Assembly: GCA_001414345.1 (NCBI GenBank)
Contig: LLCB01000117.1
Span: 101,005-165,004, forward strand
Length of the DNA: 64,000 nt
Source of the DNA: Hymenoscyphus infarciens
Taxonomy: Eukaryota; Ascomycota; Leotiomycetes; Helotiales; Helotiaceae
Direction of reading: 5' to 3'
In this document: piece by piece, positions 34,575 through 45,480 of the stretch
Numbering within the stretch: the first letter of the stretch is position 1
Layout: each line of letters opens with the position of its first letter
Position numbers and translations under genes: made by a program
The notes under the pieces: generated by a model
The model's database searches: none
What the model was told of the DNA's origin: nothing
What the model saw: the letters and a program-made list of their open reading frames with translations, nothing else

Positions 34575-36460
34575 GTTGCAAGGATTTGAGGTAAATGTCG
34601 TCCCCTAGAATATCCTCGGTGGGTATTGTGTTTTCACAGGCTAGGAGGCAGATATCTCAGCACTCAAATTCGCCAAGAAAGGGGCCATTAGCAGGAGAGG
34701 ATGTTGTGTACTTACCAAAGAGGCTAGGGGTCCACTTGGTCCCCAATTGAACTGATTCTGCAGACGAGTCTTGCCGGACGAGTTAGTGGTCATTCATAAC
34801 GTCGCCAGTGCAGTTGACAACATGTGTAATGGGATACTTACTTCTGGCACAACTGACTGATTTGGTGGAGACCGGTTACCTCTCACGCCTCCTGGAAACT
34901 GGTGGAAGCTCGCAGCGGTGCTTTTGGGTCGGTCTTGGTCTGTTGTTGCTTGGGAAGAACCTGGAGAGATGGAGGGGAGAGTTCAAGTAGGCCGTCCAGG
35001 TTGAATGGTGGGCGACGTGAACAGGGGTGGCCTTCATCGTTTGGACTTGCCAACTGCACCACTAGCTCCTTACACTTGTCTTAAACGGGTAGGACCTTGC
35101 CAACATAAAAGAGGCGATGCTAGAGCAGCATGGCTCTAAGGATGCTGCAATAAAAGCACCCGGGTCTGGCAATAGGGAGGTCGTTGAGGCGCGTCACGAG
35201 ATGCAAAGCGTTCTGATAGCAAACTTGATATTGCAACAGTACAACTATGTTAGCAGGATATTTTATGCGAATTATACTCTATTGGTCCATCATTTGGTGC
35301 CGAGAGAGGGTGCCTGCCACGGTGTGGCTTTATGGAGAAAAAAGGCAATTAAGCGAGGGTCAACGAATGATTGGAAAAGATTGGGACTTGGTACACGCGG
35401 TCTCAGGGCATTTCTATCTACTATTTTAAAAGCTGCTTCGCATGTACCTAGCTACTGGCTCTTGATGGTTTCGGGATTGGCGAGGAAGACCAAAGCCTGC
35501 GGACTGAGAATAAAGGGAGTCTGTTTCGACACGTTTTAGGGCCAAATCTTAGCCCGATTCTCGAGTGCTCAAGGCCCTCTATTGATCAACCCCCTCTGGC
35601 TCTTCACACACCAACGTCCTTTTGGCAATTCTTTTTACTATGGATACAACGGTCTATTCAGAAACTCTTCTCATGGAAACAGCAATGGGGCTACCATCTC
35701 CAGCATTGGGAGGTGAGCAATCGGTTCTCGTGGCGAACGCTGATGATGTTGGTGGGTATTTCGACCGTGGAGCAACACTCCTGAAAGTATGGCAGCGCTT
35801 GATCAAAGAGATTCCCTCTAAGCAAAAGGTCAGTAATCATTCTCTCTTGTCTATCAAAGTCTAGTGGCCAGAGAGCTAACTGTCCCTGGACTTCCGGGGC
35901 TACCATTGAGCGCAAATAATGAAATTGAAGGCTCGGTTTCTGTGCGAATCGATCTTCAGTGGTGCTCTGACAAGATCAAGAGACCAAGGAAAAAGATCAA
36001 AAGAAGCGGGAGCAGATTGACAAAGGCTTTATGGATCTGCTAACCAACTTGGAGCATCTTTCTTTCCTCGGCAACAATAACATCAAGGTGAGAAGCACGT
36101 TCAATCCTCAACCGGCATCAAGTTTCTGACAGAGCATAGGCTAAATTTGGGGATTTGAAGGGCTTCTTTGAACTGCAGTTTACGAGTGTCAACTGTGCAA
36201 CTTTTTTCCTGTGATTGTTGATGTTGTTACCCCTTTCTTTCTGAGCCTCTCCCTGACTTTCACTTTAGGATTCCTTGTCCGAGAGAGTTGCGTCTTGCAA
36301 AAGATGAGGCCAATTGCCAAATCATCCTGCTCTTGCCGAATCGTGCTACAACTTTCCATACAATCCCAATGATCTCCAAGCCGACTCTGTCGTGTAATTG
36401 AAAGCCATTTTCAAGGACAAGATCAACCAGCAACTTCACTGCTATACAGTTTGCGTTCAA
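34575..36460. other. Gene-poor stretch
   Basis: Many short frames, none convincing. 35640-35864 (ATG, MDTTVYSETLLMETAMGLPS...) ends at a possible GTCAGT donor, and a charged coil-like frame (about 35965-36093, KEKDQKKREQIDKGFMDLL) follows, so a decayed or unrecognised spliced gene is possible. Composition is ordinary, not RIPped. Confidence 0.35.
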
Positions 36461-36467
36461 GTCAGCC

Positions 36468-37150
36468 ATGGTAAGTCTTTCTATCGTCTTCGAGACTCAG
36501 ATACATGGGCTGATAACGATAGGAGCGGGCCATGCCCCATCTTTCTTGATTCCAACAATTGACAAACTGATCGGCATTGCTCATGACAGCCTCAGCCAAC
36601 GGGACTCTCGTACATGTCTGCCTTTGTGCGTTATCATGACTCCAACCCGCACCTTGGCTCAGTCGTATTTCGAAACTCTTGAAAGCTTGCTGCGCCAACT
36701 CAATGCCCATTCTGCTGGCAGTGATGGGGTCGAGTAGAATCATATCAAGCTCACTTGTGGACTGGCATCTGGAGCGGTAGCATACGACTCGCAGAAGAAA
36801 CATGTCCTATCGAAGGAACGTCATATTCTCGTGGCTACACCTGTGGAACCCATACCCAAAATGACATGGTTATTCACGCTTTATTGCCCTCCTACAACCC
36901 TTCGGAAGTTGACAGTCACTTTGGGCTTCACAACTGCCATCGTGAACTTACTTCTCGAACTGCACGTACTAGGACTTTGGAAAAGCCAGACAAGGTTGGT
37001 TACATGTTTGACAACGGAGCAGATCGCCGGGCTGCACCATTTTTGATCGAACTACTAAGCAAAGATGGATTGGCCATACCATGGTTGTTGGAGATGGCGT
37101 ACAAAGCATTGCACAAGAACCCTCGACGTCGTCGCTACGGACATGTCTGA
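36468..37150 (+). pseudogene. DEAD-box RNA helicase relic (Ded1-like)
   Basis: Pieces in changing frames match a DEAD-box helicase: IGAGHAPSFLIPTI stands where motif I (normally A-x-x-G-x-GKT) and its following strand belong, with GKT replaced by GHA; PLCVIMTPTRTLAQ matches motif Ia (PTRELAQ); KERHILVATP matches the ATPGR region but the GR is lost. No DEAD or SAT motif follows; the sequence jumps to something like a Ded1 C-terminal tail (GYMFDNGADRRAAPFLIELL...IPWLLEM) ending at 37150. Clearly dead: missing catalytic motifs, frameshifts, large internal loss. No neighbouring parent copy is in the window. Confidence 0.6.
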
Positions 37151-37376
37151 AGTGGGATGGAGAGAAATGGAGTGGAAGAGGGGGACGGGCTAGAACGTTT
37201 GTAAGCGGGTTGACTTAAAGCCAAATTCAAAAGGGTTTCCTTAATTTATCTTCTGTTCATTGAGCAGAGTATAGATAAGCATTTTGTCACTTGAGAGTAA
37301 TGTCAAGTGGATTTCAACCTATGTTTTACCTTGTAGTTTTTCCTGTGATGCCACGACCAACTTGTATATTGTTTAT

Positions 37377-37517
37377 TGTTGAAAGCCTAGTGAATAGGAG
37401 TATGTCAGTCACGTGGCTACTCACTAGCGTAGGCACTAGCGCCATCCTAGAGAGCATAAATAGTCGGCTTAGGCCACACTTAGCAAATTGAAGAGTTTCC
37501 GCTATACATTTGTAACA
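37377..37517. repeat. Left LTR of mini retroelement
   Basis: 141 bp, TG...CA ends; contains CACGTGG near 37411 and a TATA-like CATAAATAG near 37455. Confidence 0.85.
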
Positions 37518-38264
37518 GGTTATGAGACCCGGGACGCTCTACGTACCTCCGATATTTGTTATATAGTATATAGAGCCTTCCCGCGCCTAGGAGCGTAAGT
37601 CTTAGATAAATCGAGGTTCCTTTTTAGGGGGTGAGCACGACATAGCTTAAAGTAACCCTGTTACCTCAAAGTTGTCTTTTCCGGTAAAAGTGTTAGGTGC
37701 TAGATGCCGAGTAACGGAAGCTAAGAAGGCTAGAAACCGCGCTAGATGTAAGATACTAAAACAACAGTTTGTTAGTACTAGTACCAGATGCTAAGTAACG
37801 AAAGCTAAATCGAAGGCTAGAAACCGTGCTAGATACGAAAGAATAATAGTTTGGAATAGATAACACTTAGTAGCTATCTATAAAGAAGCTGCTAGATTAT
37901 AATAGCGAAGGAATAGTAAGTTAGAAAAACAATAGTTCTACTTTACGCTAACCTATATTCAGCTTCCTACTAGGTATAAGGAAGTAGGAAGTTATACTCG
38001 GCTACGAAGCGAGCTGAACCAAGTATCGAACCCTTTAAAAGCTATAAAGGTCCTCCTATCTAAAACAGTTACTTGTAATCTGGGATAGGGGGTGAAAAGT
38101 ACTTGCTAGGGCGACAGATAGGGGGTATAAAACTGGATATTAGGAAGGGGGATGGTAAAGGGGTAGAAAGAGTATTTAATCAAAGCGGACTAAGAGAAGG
38201 CTTTAAAGCCTTGATCAGAATATGGAAGCTAGGTAGTTGGAGCAGCTAAGCGCCTGAGGGGGTG

Positions 38265-38405
38265 TGTTAAAAGCCTAGTGAATAGGAGTATGTCAGTTAC
38301 GTGGCTACTCACTAGCGTAGGCACTAGCGCCATCCTAGAGAGTATAAATAGTCGGCTTAGGCCACACTTAGCAAATTGAAGAGTTTCCGCCATACATTTG
38401 CAACA
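38265..38405. repeat. Right LTR of mini retroelement
   Basis: 141 bp, near-identical to 37377-37517; differences are mainly C/T and G/A (for example TCACGTGG against TTACGTGG), which could be light RIP. Confidence 0.85.
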
Positions 38406-39398
38406 TTTATTAGTTAGGGTGGCATGCGGATGAAAGATTCAACTGTTAAGTTTATTCCGATAGGCCAGGTGGACTTTACTATCATTGAAATACCGACGAG
38501 TAGCATGGGCTAGCGGAAGATTTACTTTATTGCTGTGATGAAAGCTTTGGTGAAATTTGATCGATGAATGGCGAATGAGCCCCCTTGACAGATGAAAGAT
38601 TGGAGGAAGGTTTGGGGGTTTGAAACTACTCGGCCCGGGAGGTTGTAGGTTTCTCTACCGTAAATAAGGACGAGACTTGTGGAGCCGACATATAGAGCAA
38701 CGAGAATGGCGAATGCACCACCTTAGTTGATTACATCAGCGAGGTAGCCTGCTAGAGCAGGTCCAGCGAAGGGTCCAACAAGGAAAGCAGCTCCCCAAAT
38801 ATTTATCATCTTCGGCCAATCTACGAACACTGCGTCAGCTCATTCAATTGTACACTTCATCATAATGAGAGAACTAACCTTCAGACGAATACATATCATG
38901 AAACATAGGCAGCCCGATAACCCGTGGAATAGTCCCAAAAGCCCCCTGCAAACTCCTGAAAGCCGTGAAAGTCGCCAAATCCGAACTCAAAGTTGCTCCA
39001 ATCACCAAAGTAAGTGTGATAATCTGAGGCCACACCCATATCGGGTATCTTCCAAATGACTCAATGAATGGGACAGCAATCACTCCTCCTAAACCATTTA
39101 GTAGGAGTCCCCAGTTGCTTGGCGTCGAGGATTTTGAAAGTGTGATTTCCCATTCTATGGATTGGGCGACGAAGAGGGAAGCTCCCCATGTTATTCCACC
39201 ATCGCAGAGGAGGGAGGAGGACATCAGGGCTAGGAGTATACTTGTTTTGCTACGGGGCGACCAGTTTTGGGGGTTGAGAGCATCGTTAGGGTCGGGATCT
39301 AATGATGTCGCGCGGTCTTCGATGATGATTGGGTGCTTCTCGTCTATGATTTCGAATTTATTCGTTTCGTACTTGATCGGGCTTAGAGAAGTGGCCAT

Positions 39399-39959
39399 TG
39401 TGAGCTTAAGAAGATGGTGTTACTGAAACAATCTGTTTTCTAGAAGAGTGGATGTGAAAGAGCTGCTATCGCCCCAATCTCAAAGACCATCTTCTCATCC
39501 ACCACAACAGCGATAAAACCCCAGAACCTTTCTCATCACCAAACTAAACGCTCACCTCCAAGCCTCAGATTATAGTAAGGCTGGCCGATGAACTTTCATC
39601 TTTTAACGTTTGTTCTGCAAAGCTAGCATCTCCGAATATAACATAACGAAGCGAACCAAGTCCCTCCATGTACAAGACAATTCCTATACTTACATATATT
39701 CTACATACTGGAAAAGCAAATAACTGTGGGATAAAGGTGTGAAGTTATTTATAGGTATCTGGAACAGCAAATAACTGGTGCGTAACCTAGAGGGCATTCG
39801 AGAATTCGAGCTAGACTTTAATAGCAGCCGAAGAAATAGTTACAACTACAACGACATTGAATCTCCTGGGGTTGTTATCGTTGATACCGTGCAAAGGGTA
39901 ATTTCGACAGCCCCATAACATCATTTCTTCCTGATGATAACTTCGAATAGGCGTCGTCG
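39399..39959. other. Former divergent promoter of MFS and O-methyltransferase relics
   Basis: No gene. The spacer includes direct repeats of GGAAAAGCAAATAACTG / GGAACAGCAAATAACTG (near 39711 and 39762). Confidence 0.5.
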
Positions 39960-41172
39960 ATGGGATTCATCCCGATAGCGGTTCACCTCGGCCTTTTTGA
40001 GTTGCTGGTGAAATTGGATCGTGAAGTCACTGCCTTCGAAGTTTGGAAGAGTTATCCCGAAACAATACTGGTGGAAAAACGAGTATGGTTCTCGTTTGCA
40101 ATAACGGACTGTATCTGAAAATCTGTATAATTGCGTCTTGCTTGGGGTTGAACCAAAGCAGATTCAGTCATGAATTTTTATTTGAAGACACACATTACAT
40201 CATGGCCGGTGCTGGTCTCTTGGATCAGGCTAATAAAGAGAATTAAAAAGCCAACACCATAATGCATTTCATGGTCGCCTGCCCAGCATCCATTCAAGGC
40301 GTATTGTGGTTGCAAGCACCACATCTCCCCCTCTCAGCTCTCGCTAAAACCCCCAGCACCCTCGAAGCCCTTCTCGGCGGTGCATTCATCATCTACCTTT
40401 TCAAAGAAATCACAGCCCCATTCCTATAAAAAAGTGGGAAACACCGGTTTCTCCAAACAACACATCTACGAAACAATGCACGACCAGGGCCGAATGCCAA
40501 GTTTCAACCATTTCACGGAAGGGAAATTCGGCCTCTCAATTTCCATGCCAGATAGAGTAAAAGGACTAGGTCACAATCTCATGCATCTCCCAGACGATCC
40601 ACAAATTGTTGATATTGGTGGTGGTGGCCAAGGACAGATGCTGCTACAACTCATATCCACATCTTAAACCTAAACATCTCATTCTCCAGGAGATCAATGA
40701 GGCAATCCCAATGCCGACGTCACAACAATAGCTCGCAATTTCAAGTAATCCGTTCATCAACCAATTATTGGAGCTCAAATTTCTAGTCTTATGCACATTT
40801 TTCATAATACTGCTGATTTGGAGGCTCTGCAACTGATGCAAAAGCTTGCGGCTGCAATGAAAGCCTACACGTGGTTGCTTATACACGAGTTTACGTTATC
40901 GAATTTGTCACGGAAAAGGGGATCTCACGTGACCCCTTTTCCCTGTATATATAGCAGAGTTTTTACCTTCTAAATTTAAGCTCCTCAGAGCGTTTTCAAC
41001 CCAAAAATACGTCACAGAATTCGAAGATGCATGCCACAAGGATGTCTTGCTTTGCGGGTCGTGAAGGAGCTCGAAGGAGTGGCATTTTATGGCGGGGTTA
41101 AGCGGGCTGAAGGTTACATTTGATGCATATGTGAACTCGGGGGAGGGGTTAGTTGAAATGCGGAAGATTTGA
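39960..41172 (+). pseudogene. SAM-dependent O-methyltransferase pseudogene
   Basis: Fragments of a fungal class I O-methyltransferase in order but in different frames. From ATG 39960: IAVHLGLFELLVKLDREVTA (winged-helix dimerisation start) then TGA. From about 40435: HDQGRMPSFNHFTEGKFGL, MPDRVKGLGHNLMHLPDDPQIVDIGGGG; the last is the SAM-binding motif I (V/D-GGG-x-G). Next frame: PHLKPKHLILQEINEAIP. Next: FHNTADLEALQLMQKLAAAMKAYTWLLIHE. The C-terminus KEWHFMAGLSGLKVTFDAY ends in a stop at 41170. At least three frame changes plus stops make it inactive. Such enzymes methylate hydroxyls of secondary metabolites; the divergent MFS relic suggests a dead small cluster. Confidence 0.75.
40910..40944. 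repeat. Inverted repeat with central CACGTG
   Basis: GGAAAAGGGG and CCCCTTTTCC (10-bp arms) separated by 11 bp that contain TCACGTGA. Lies within the methyltransferase relic, where it does not encode family-like residues; it may be a small insertion or a binding site. Confidence 0.6.
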
Positions 41173-41246
41173 GGGGCATTGAAAGAGGTCGTGATTACGA
41201 AAAAACAATCTCTAGACCCTATTTATGGAAACTTACGTCGAACCCC

Positions 41247-44212
41247 TCAACCCTTCCATTGCACCCTCCCGCCTCTAAACAAATTGACCATTCCAATAGG
41301 TAACAACCCTGAATCCACAATCTTCAAACTCCCGAAGACTTCAATGATCTCCCGCCCATAGAGTTGAGCCACCCACCTCAAATACCCATCCCCAATCATG
41401 TCAGACTCACTCTGCAGATCGTTCAAAGCTGCCCTGTCATCTCTACTGAGGTCCAAATCCTCCGGTTGCGGTTGTTGAAGTAATTCTTCGAAGACGGAAA
41501 GGAGGTTTCCCTGCCAGTTGCATTTAAACTCTTCACGATATCGAGAAAATTCTTCGAACTTCATGAACTCGTGATGTCCTCCCTCTTTGCTTGCAAATTT
41601 GGGATCGCTGTCGAATTTATTTTTCGCACTTTAAAAGGAATTAGGAGTGTTATTTGCAAGGACGAAAGAAGGAAATCTGGGGACATCAAAAAAGATGCCT
41701 CTTACTTTGTGTATGCACTCAGTTCATCATGAGTGTAATCATCCATCACAGCCGTCGGTTGCTCAAAAACAGCATCTCGTATCTGAAGGACTCCTATGAA
41801 GGGGTTTTGAAGCTCTAGACCACCAAGACTAGTAGGGAGGTAAAGATACCCGTCGGCTATGTTCTTGATTCCAAACCTCGAGTCGAGAGTTGTCTTAAGA
41901 AAATCAACGACGTTACTGTCTGAGAATAGCCGTGTTTGAATGTGTGTCATAGTCGATAAAATCATATCCACATGCTCTCGCCCAAAACAATTCGCAGGTT
42001 TGCCAAAGTTTGTCCGAAAAAAAGTACCAGCATAGGTGTTCCAAGCTTGAATCCAAGAGAATACACTTCCTTTCTTCTGGTCCAGTTGAATTCTTAGATC
42101 CTCGATGTGTTTGTCAACCATATTCTGGTCAATTAAAAAGCGACCAGATTTCGCATCGAGTCTGAGAAATCCCCATCTTATGTCGCCCACAGGTAGGGAA
42201 GGATCCGAGATAGGGGCTTCCGATCGATCTCCCTTTACGCGGACTGTTCCAGTCTTAGCCTCGTTGAGAGAGAGACCAAAAACCTTCCGGAACTCAGTAA
42301 TTGCTTTCCATGCCTGGACAACTTTTTCATGCGAAGATGACCACACCCAGAAATCATCGTGCATCCTATAAAGCTGGGAGCCGTTGGTCTTTTGGTTGAC
42401 CGAATAGTCGAGGCAGAACAGGATAACTTCTCCACACACCATTGATAGAGCATGAGCACCTGGTACACCTCTCTTCCGAACCCGAGATTCAGCGGAAAAG
42501 CCATCAGCGACGAATTTTAGGGGGGTTTCTAAGAACTTTTGGAAGAAGTTAAGCCACTTTTCTGAAAGCCCAAAGAAGGAGAGAACTGCGTAGATAGTAG
42601 AGTGTGGAAGTGATGGAAAGAATGAATCAAACTCGGAATGAGTACAAGTAAAGTCATTGTGCAATCGAGTGTTGACAATGATTTCAGTCGAAACGAGGTG
42701 GAGTAGGAATTGCTTTCTGGCCATTGGTGTCATGGGAGTCTGGTCCTTTTCTGTGTCGGATTCATATCTCGGGTTTTCGCCATAAAAGTTATGACCACGA
42801 GGTGCCGCCTTCGAAGCCATCTGCCTACGAGGTTCCGCTAAATGGTAGCTGCTTTGCATATTTTGCAATGAATGATTTAGCATTCCTGGTGGAGCTTGCA
42901 CAGTCTGGGCGGCTTGTTGCGAGTTCGAAGGTCGAATATCGACTTCTTCCTCCCCCTCAGCAGCCGAATTGTGTTGAATCTCGGAGTCTGGGAGCTGTGA
43001 CATGAAAAATTTCGATTTGAAAAGGCTCTGGCGCTTACTCTGAACGCAGCGATTCTTTTGCTGTGGACCGAGAAAATATTCACGTCGCCTTTCATCGATA
43101 GCTGGAATTTTTGGCCGCAATGAAGTCCATGCTTCATTAAAGTTGTAAAAGGATGTGAAGACTTGCTTGAAAAAAATGGCCCACTTGATACCCAGAAATT
43201 GCAAAAAGATGGCCTGCAAAAGGTCCTCGTCGATATACATGTGGAAAGCTCCAGTAAGGTGTCGGCGTTGCTCCACAGGGACATCTGCTTCCCAAGACCA
43301 AGTGTCAAGAGAAGCCAATCGCATGTTGAGAACATCTGCAACCTCGTTCAAGATGACGGTACTCCCCAGGAAATCCTTCAAAACAGCATTCTTTTCCTCG
43401 GTTAAGAGCCCGGATGATAAAAGGCCGTTAATCACCCAGCGGAGGACTTGTACGTTGAATTGGCCGGGAGAGGCAAGTTGGAGCTCGAAGGCTTCTACCT
43501 GACCTCGAATTTGAGCTAGACCCCTGCTGGCCTCCTTATTGGCACCACTGTTTCCAAACAGATTTCCCAGGAACTCTGCGATCGCCGATTGATCTGTCTC
43601 GAAAGTCTCAAATACCATGCCCTCCCATTGCGCGCGCGACGCATCTCGGGCTTCTGTTTTCGCGTCTCCTGGGGCATCCGTCCCAGTCGTGGTTGGAGTA
43701 AGAGTCTGCTCTGCGGATAACCATTCAGTAACTAGTTTTCCATACAAATCTGCATATTGGTAACGAAGCGATTGAATACGGAGCTTCTTCTTCAGCGAAG
43801 ACTCCCAATCTCCCAACATTTTTGCTGAAATCGATGGGTCATATCTTGCTTGTTCGAGGAAGCGTTCGAAGTTCTTCAGGAGAACTTCTAAGTTGGGATC
43901 ATTTGTGCTGCCACTAATAATGCGACCTGCTCCTCCACGACGATCACCTCGCTTGCGTTTTGTGCTTTTGACCGCGAAACATTGCTTCACACCATCAATT
44001 AGAATGGCAAGTCTTTGCTGTTGATTTGTTTGGGCATCGACAGCCGTGAGCACCGAAGTCTTTTGGTCTTCGAAAATGGTACGTCGTCTGGAAAGCTCTG
44101 ATAACTTCGTGGTAGTGATCTCTTGGAGCGTTTCAGAAAATACCGATGAAGACATCATGGGGGTATAATCCGTTCGCTGTGTGCTTTTCCGAGCCTTCTG
44201 GTTGGTACGCAT
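41247..44212 (-). CDS. rvt: rvt: domesticated cellular reverse-transcriptase gene, 962 aa
   Basis: Exons 44212-41706 and 41628-41247; the intron (GTAAGA donor, TTAAAG acceptor) avoids a stop right after TACACAAA and joins 126 C-terminal codons in exact frame (2,889 nt). Start at 44212 is the first ATG; the frame extends upstream only with non-ATG codons. Reverse-transcriptase palm signs: motif A with EFDSFFPSLPH (about residue 527), motif B RGVPGAHALS (about 582) and motif C MHDDFWVW (about 617), supplying the three catalytic Asp residues. A long N-terminal region with coiled coil, a Lys/Arg patch (KSTKRKRGDRRG) and an LSMVCGEVILFCLDYSVN segment follow the pattern of rvt genes described by Gladyshev and Arkhipova in fungi. 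No endonuclease, RNase H, integrase, LTR or poly-A tail is present, so it is not a mobile retroelement. Single copy here, intact beside a RIPped block. RVT proteins are reported to polymerise nucleotides in vitro; the cellular role is unsettled. Confidence 0.85.
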
Positions 44213-44539
44213 TGGGGAGTGACGTGACTGGAGGTTGATGTCCTGGGGAAGATTGATGATGTGTTTTGTGAACGGATGTGGGAAACGGTCAGGTATATAT
44301 AGATGAGGAGACGCCCGGGAGCAACGCAAAGAGAAACTAAACAACCAATAACCCGCCGTGACTTGGTTGTGGTCATCCAGGCAGAAGCATCCAACATCGG
44401 CATCCGGGCGGCGGGTGGGTGGCGAGAAAGCGGATGCTGTTGGATGGCTGACCCGCGCAAATACAAGCCCCTTGAGTAGGTCTGCATATATTCAGAATAT
44501 TCACGATTTTCCACAGATAAAATACCCTTCGAATTATTC
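44213..44539. promoter_or_regulatory. rvt upstream region
   Basis: Last normal-composition DNA before the AT-rich block; presumed rvt promoter and leader. It includes a palindromic-looking GCCCGGCG-type stretch of repeated CATCCGG / CCGGGCG near 44385-44420. TATATATAGATG at about 44293-44304 could be a TATA-like element, 85 bp upstream of the ATG. Confidence 0.5.
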
Positions 44540-45074
44540 AGGAATAAGGAGCGTTTAGGGTGTAAATAGCAGTCGTTTATTCATAAATATTCTATATTCT
44601 CTTTTGGTATAGTTTCGCTTTCGTCATCTTAATTAGGCTACGCTAAGGCGTTTCTAGGCTAGAAAAGTAGATAAATTATTAAATAAGGTAAAAAGAGTAG
44701 AGCCTTTTAACGTCGAAACCTTAGTTTAAAGGTCACGTGTATAATCAGTGTTTTAGCTTTCCCCGCCTTAGTTAGCCTAGTACTCTAGAGAGAATAGACT
44801 ACCTCTCTCTATTAGGAAAGGAGAGGATAGGCTAATTTCACTTATAGGCTAGGCTGAATTAGGTAGAAAAGATACTAAATTTAAATAGAAGAGATAAAGA
44901 AGACTAAAAGATAGAGCTAGATAAGAAGAGGTACTAGAGAGAATAGAATAGAATAAGAAGTATATAAGTAAAAAGTATTAAAATAAGTAAAAAGTAATAA
45001 AAAGTACTATTATTATAAACTAATTTAAGAAGTATTAAAAATAATAATATTATTAAAGCTATTAAAAGATAAGA

Positions 45075-45222
45075 TATTACTTCGTTCTAGGCCTTTTAAA
45101 CGTTATCTAGATAGAGTAATTACTATATTTCTAATACTTTATACTACTAAAAACCCTCTATAAATTCTATAAAGTAACTCTCTTATTTAACGTTTAAAAG
45201 GCCTAGAACAAAGTATACTTAA
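45075..45222. repeat. Small inverted repeat (MITE-like hairpin)
   Basis: ATTACTTCGTTCTAGGCCTT (continuing TTAAACG) at about 45076-45106 is complementary to CGTTTAAAAGGCCTAGAACA at about 45190-45216. Confidence 0.7.
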
Positions 45223-45344
45223 ATTACGTATTATTCTAGTAGATTAGTAACGACCTACTTACCTTCTAAGTCCTTTTAAACGATACTAAATTAAGTACTC
45301 TACTAGGTGCTTGATTTACTATAGTAAAACCTCTGTTTTTAGAT

Positions 45345-45480
45345 ACTAATTAGAGACTACTTTATCCTAGATATAATAATTACTATAGATTTTATAAGCT
45401 ATTAAGGTTTTTAGCTAATTTTTATAAGAGTTCCTTTTACTTTTACTATAATTATTATGTCTAGGACGAAGTAATATTAT
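45345..45480. repeat. Second small inverted repeat
   Basis: TTTATCCTAGATATAATAAT at about 45361 is complementary to ATTATTATGTCTAGGACGAA at about 45448. Its outer ends (TTACTTCG-TYCTAG) resemble those of the hairpin at 45075, suggesting one MITE family. Confidence 0.65.

Larger units (their letters stand above)
37377..38405. mobile_element. Mini LTR retrotransposon (TRIM-like), complete with TSD
   Basis: Two 141-bp direct repeats (37377-37517 and 38265-38405) begin TGTTRAAAGCC and end TTTGYAACA, flanked by the 5-bp duplication TTTAT (37372-37376 and 38406-38410). The LTRs differ at only a few sites. Just inside the left LTR is GGTTATGAGACCCGGGAC (from 37518), complementary to an initiator-tRNA anticodon-stem type sequence, as used by Copia-type half-tRNA priming. 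Just before the right LTR is a purine tract GAGGGGGTG. The 747-bp interior has no long frame, so it depends on an autonomous partner. It carries a diverged duplication of about 85 bp (37699-37770 and 37786-37855). Inserted in the MFS pseudogene. Confidence 0.85.
37300..39398 (-). pseudogene. MFS transporter pseudogene, split by a retroelement
   Basis: Starts with ATG at 39398: an acidic head, then ALNPQNWSPRSKTSILLALM (a typical DHA1-like fungal MFS entry) and membrane helices; SFGRYPIWVWPQIITL and FRSLQGAFGTIPRVIG are in their usual places. Splicing 38878-38821 continues into PKMINIWGAAFLVGPFAGPALAGYLADVIN, then an in-frame TAA (38723-38725) where Trp is expected, and further MFS-like sequence (GGAFAILVALYVG, ISMIVKSTWPIGINLTVESF) reaching PP-stop-LI at 38414. 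There a 1,029-bp LTR element (37377-38405) sits in the coding sequence; on its far side NNIQVG resumes the frame across the target duplication. The C-terminal half is missing. Formerly perhaps a drug or metabolite exporter of the divergent O-methyltransferase relic (inference). Confidence 0.75.

Noticed and set aside
35117..35539. 140-codon frame in the gene-poor region
   Set aside because: No recognisable domain, no splice-linked continuation.
41247..44212. rvt gene as a LINE or LTR retrotransposon
   Set aside because: No endonuclease, RNase H, integrase, LTR, poly-A tail or target duplication; it has a spliceosomal intron and is unmutated by RIP.
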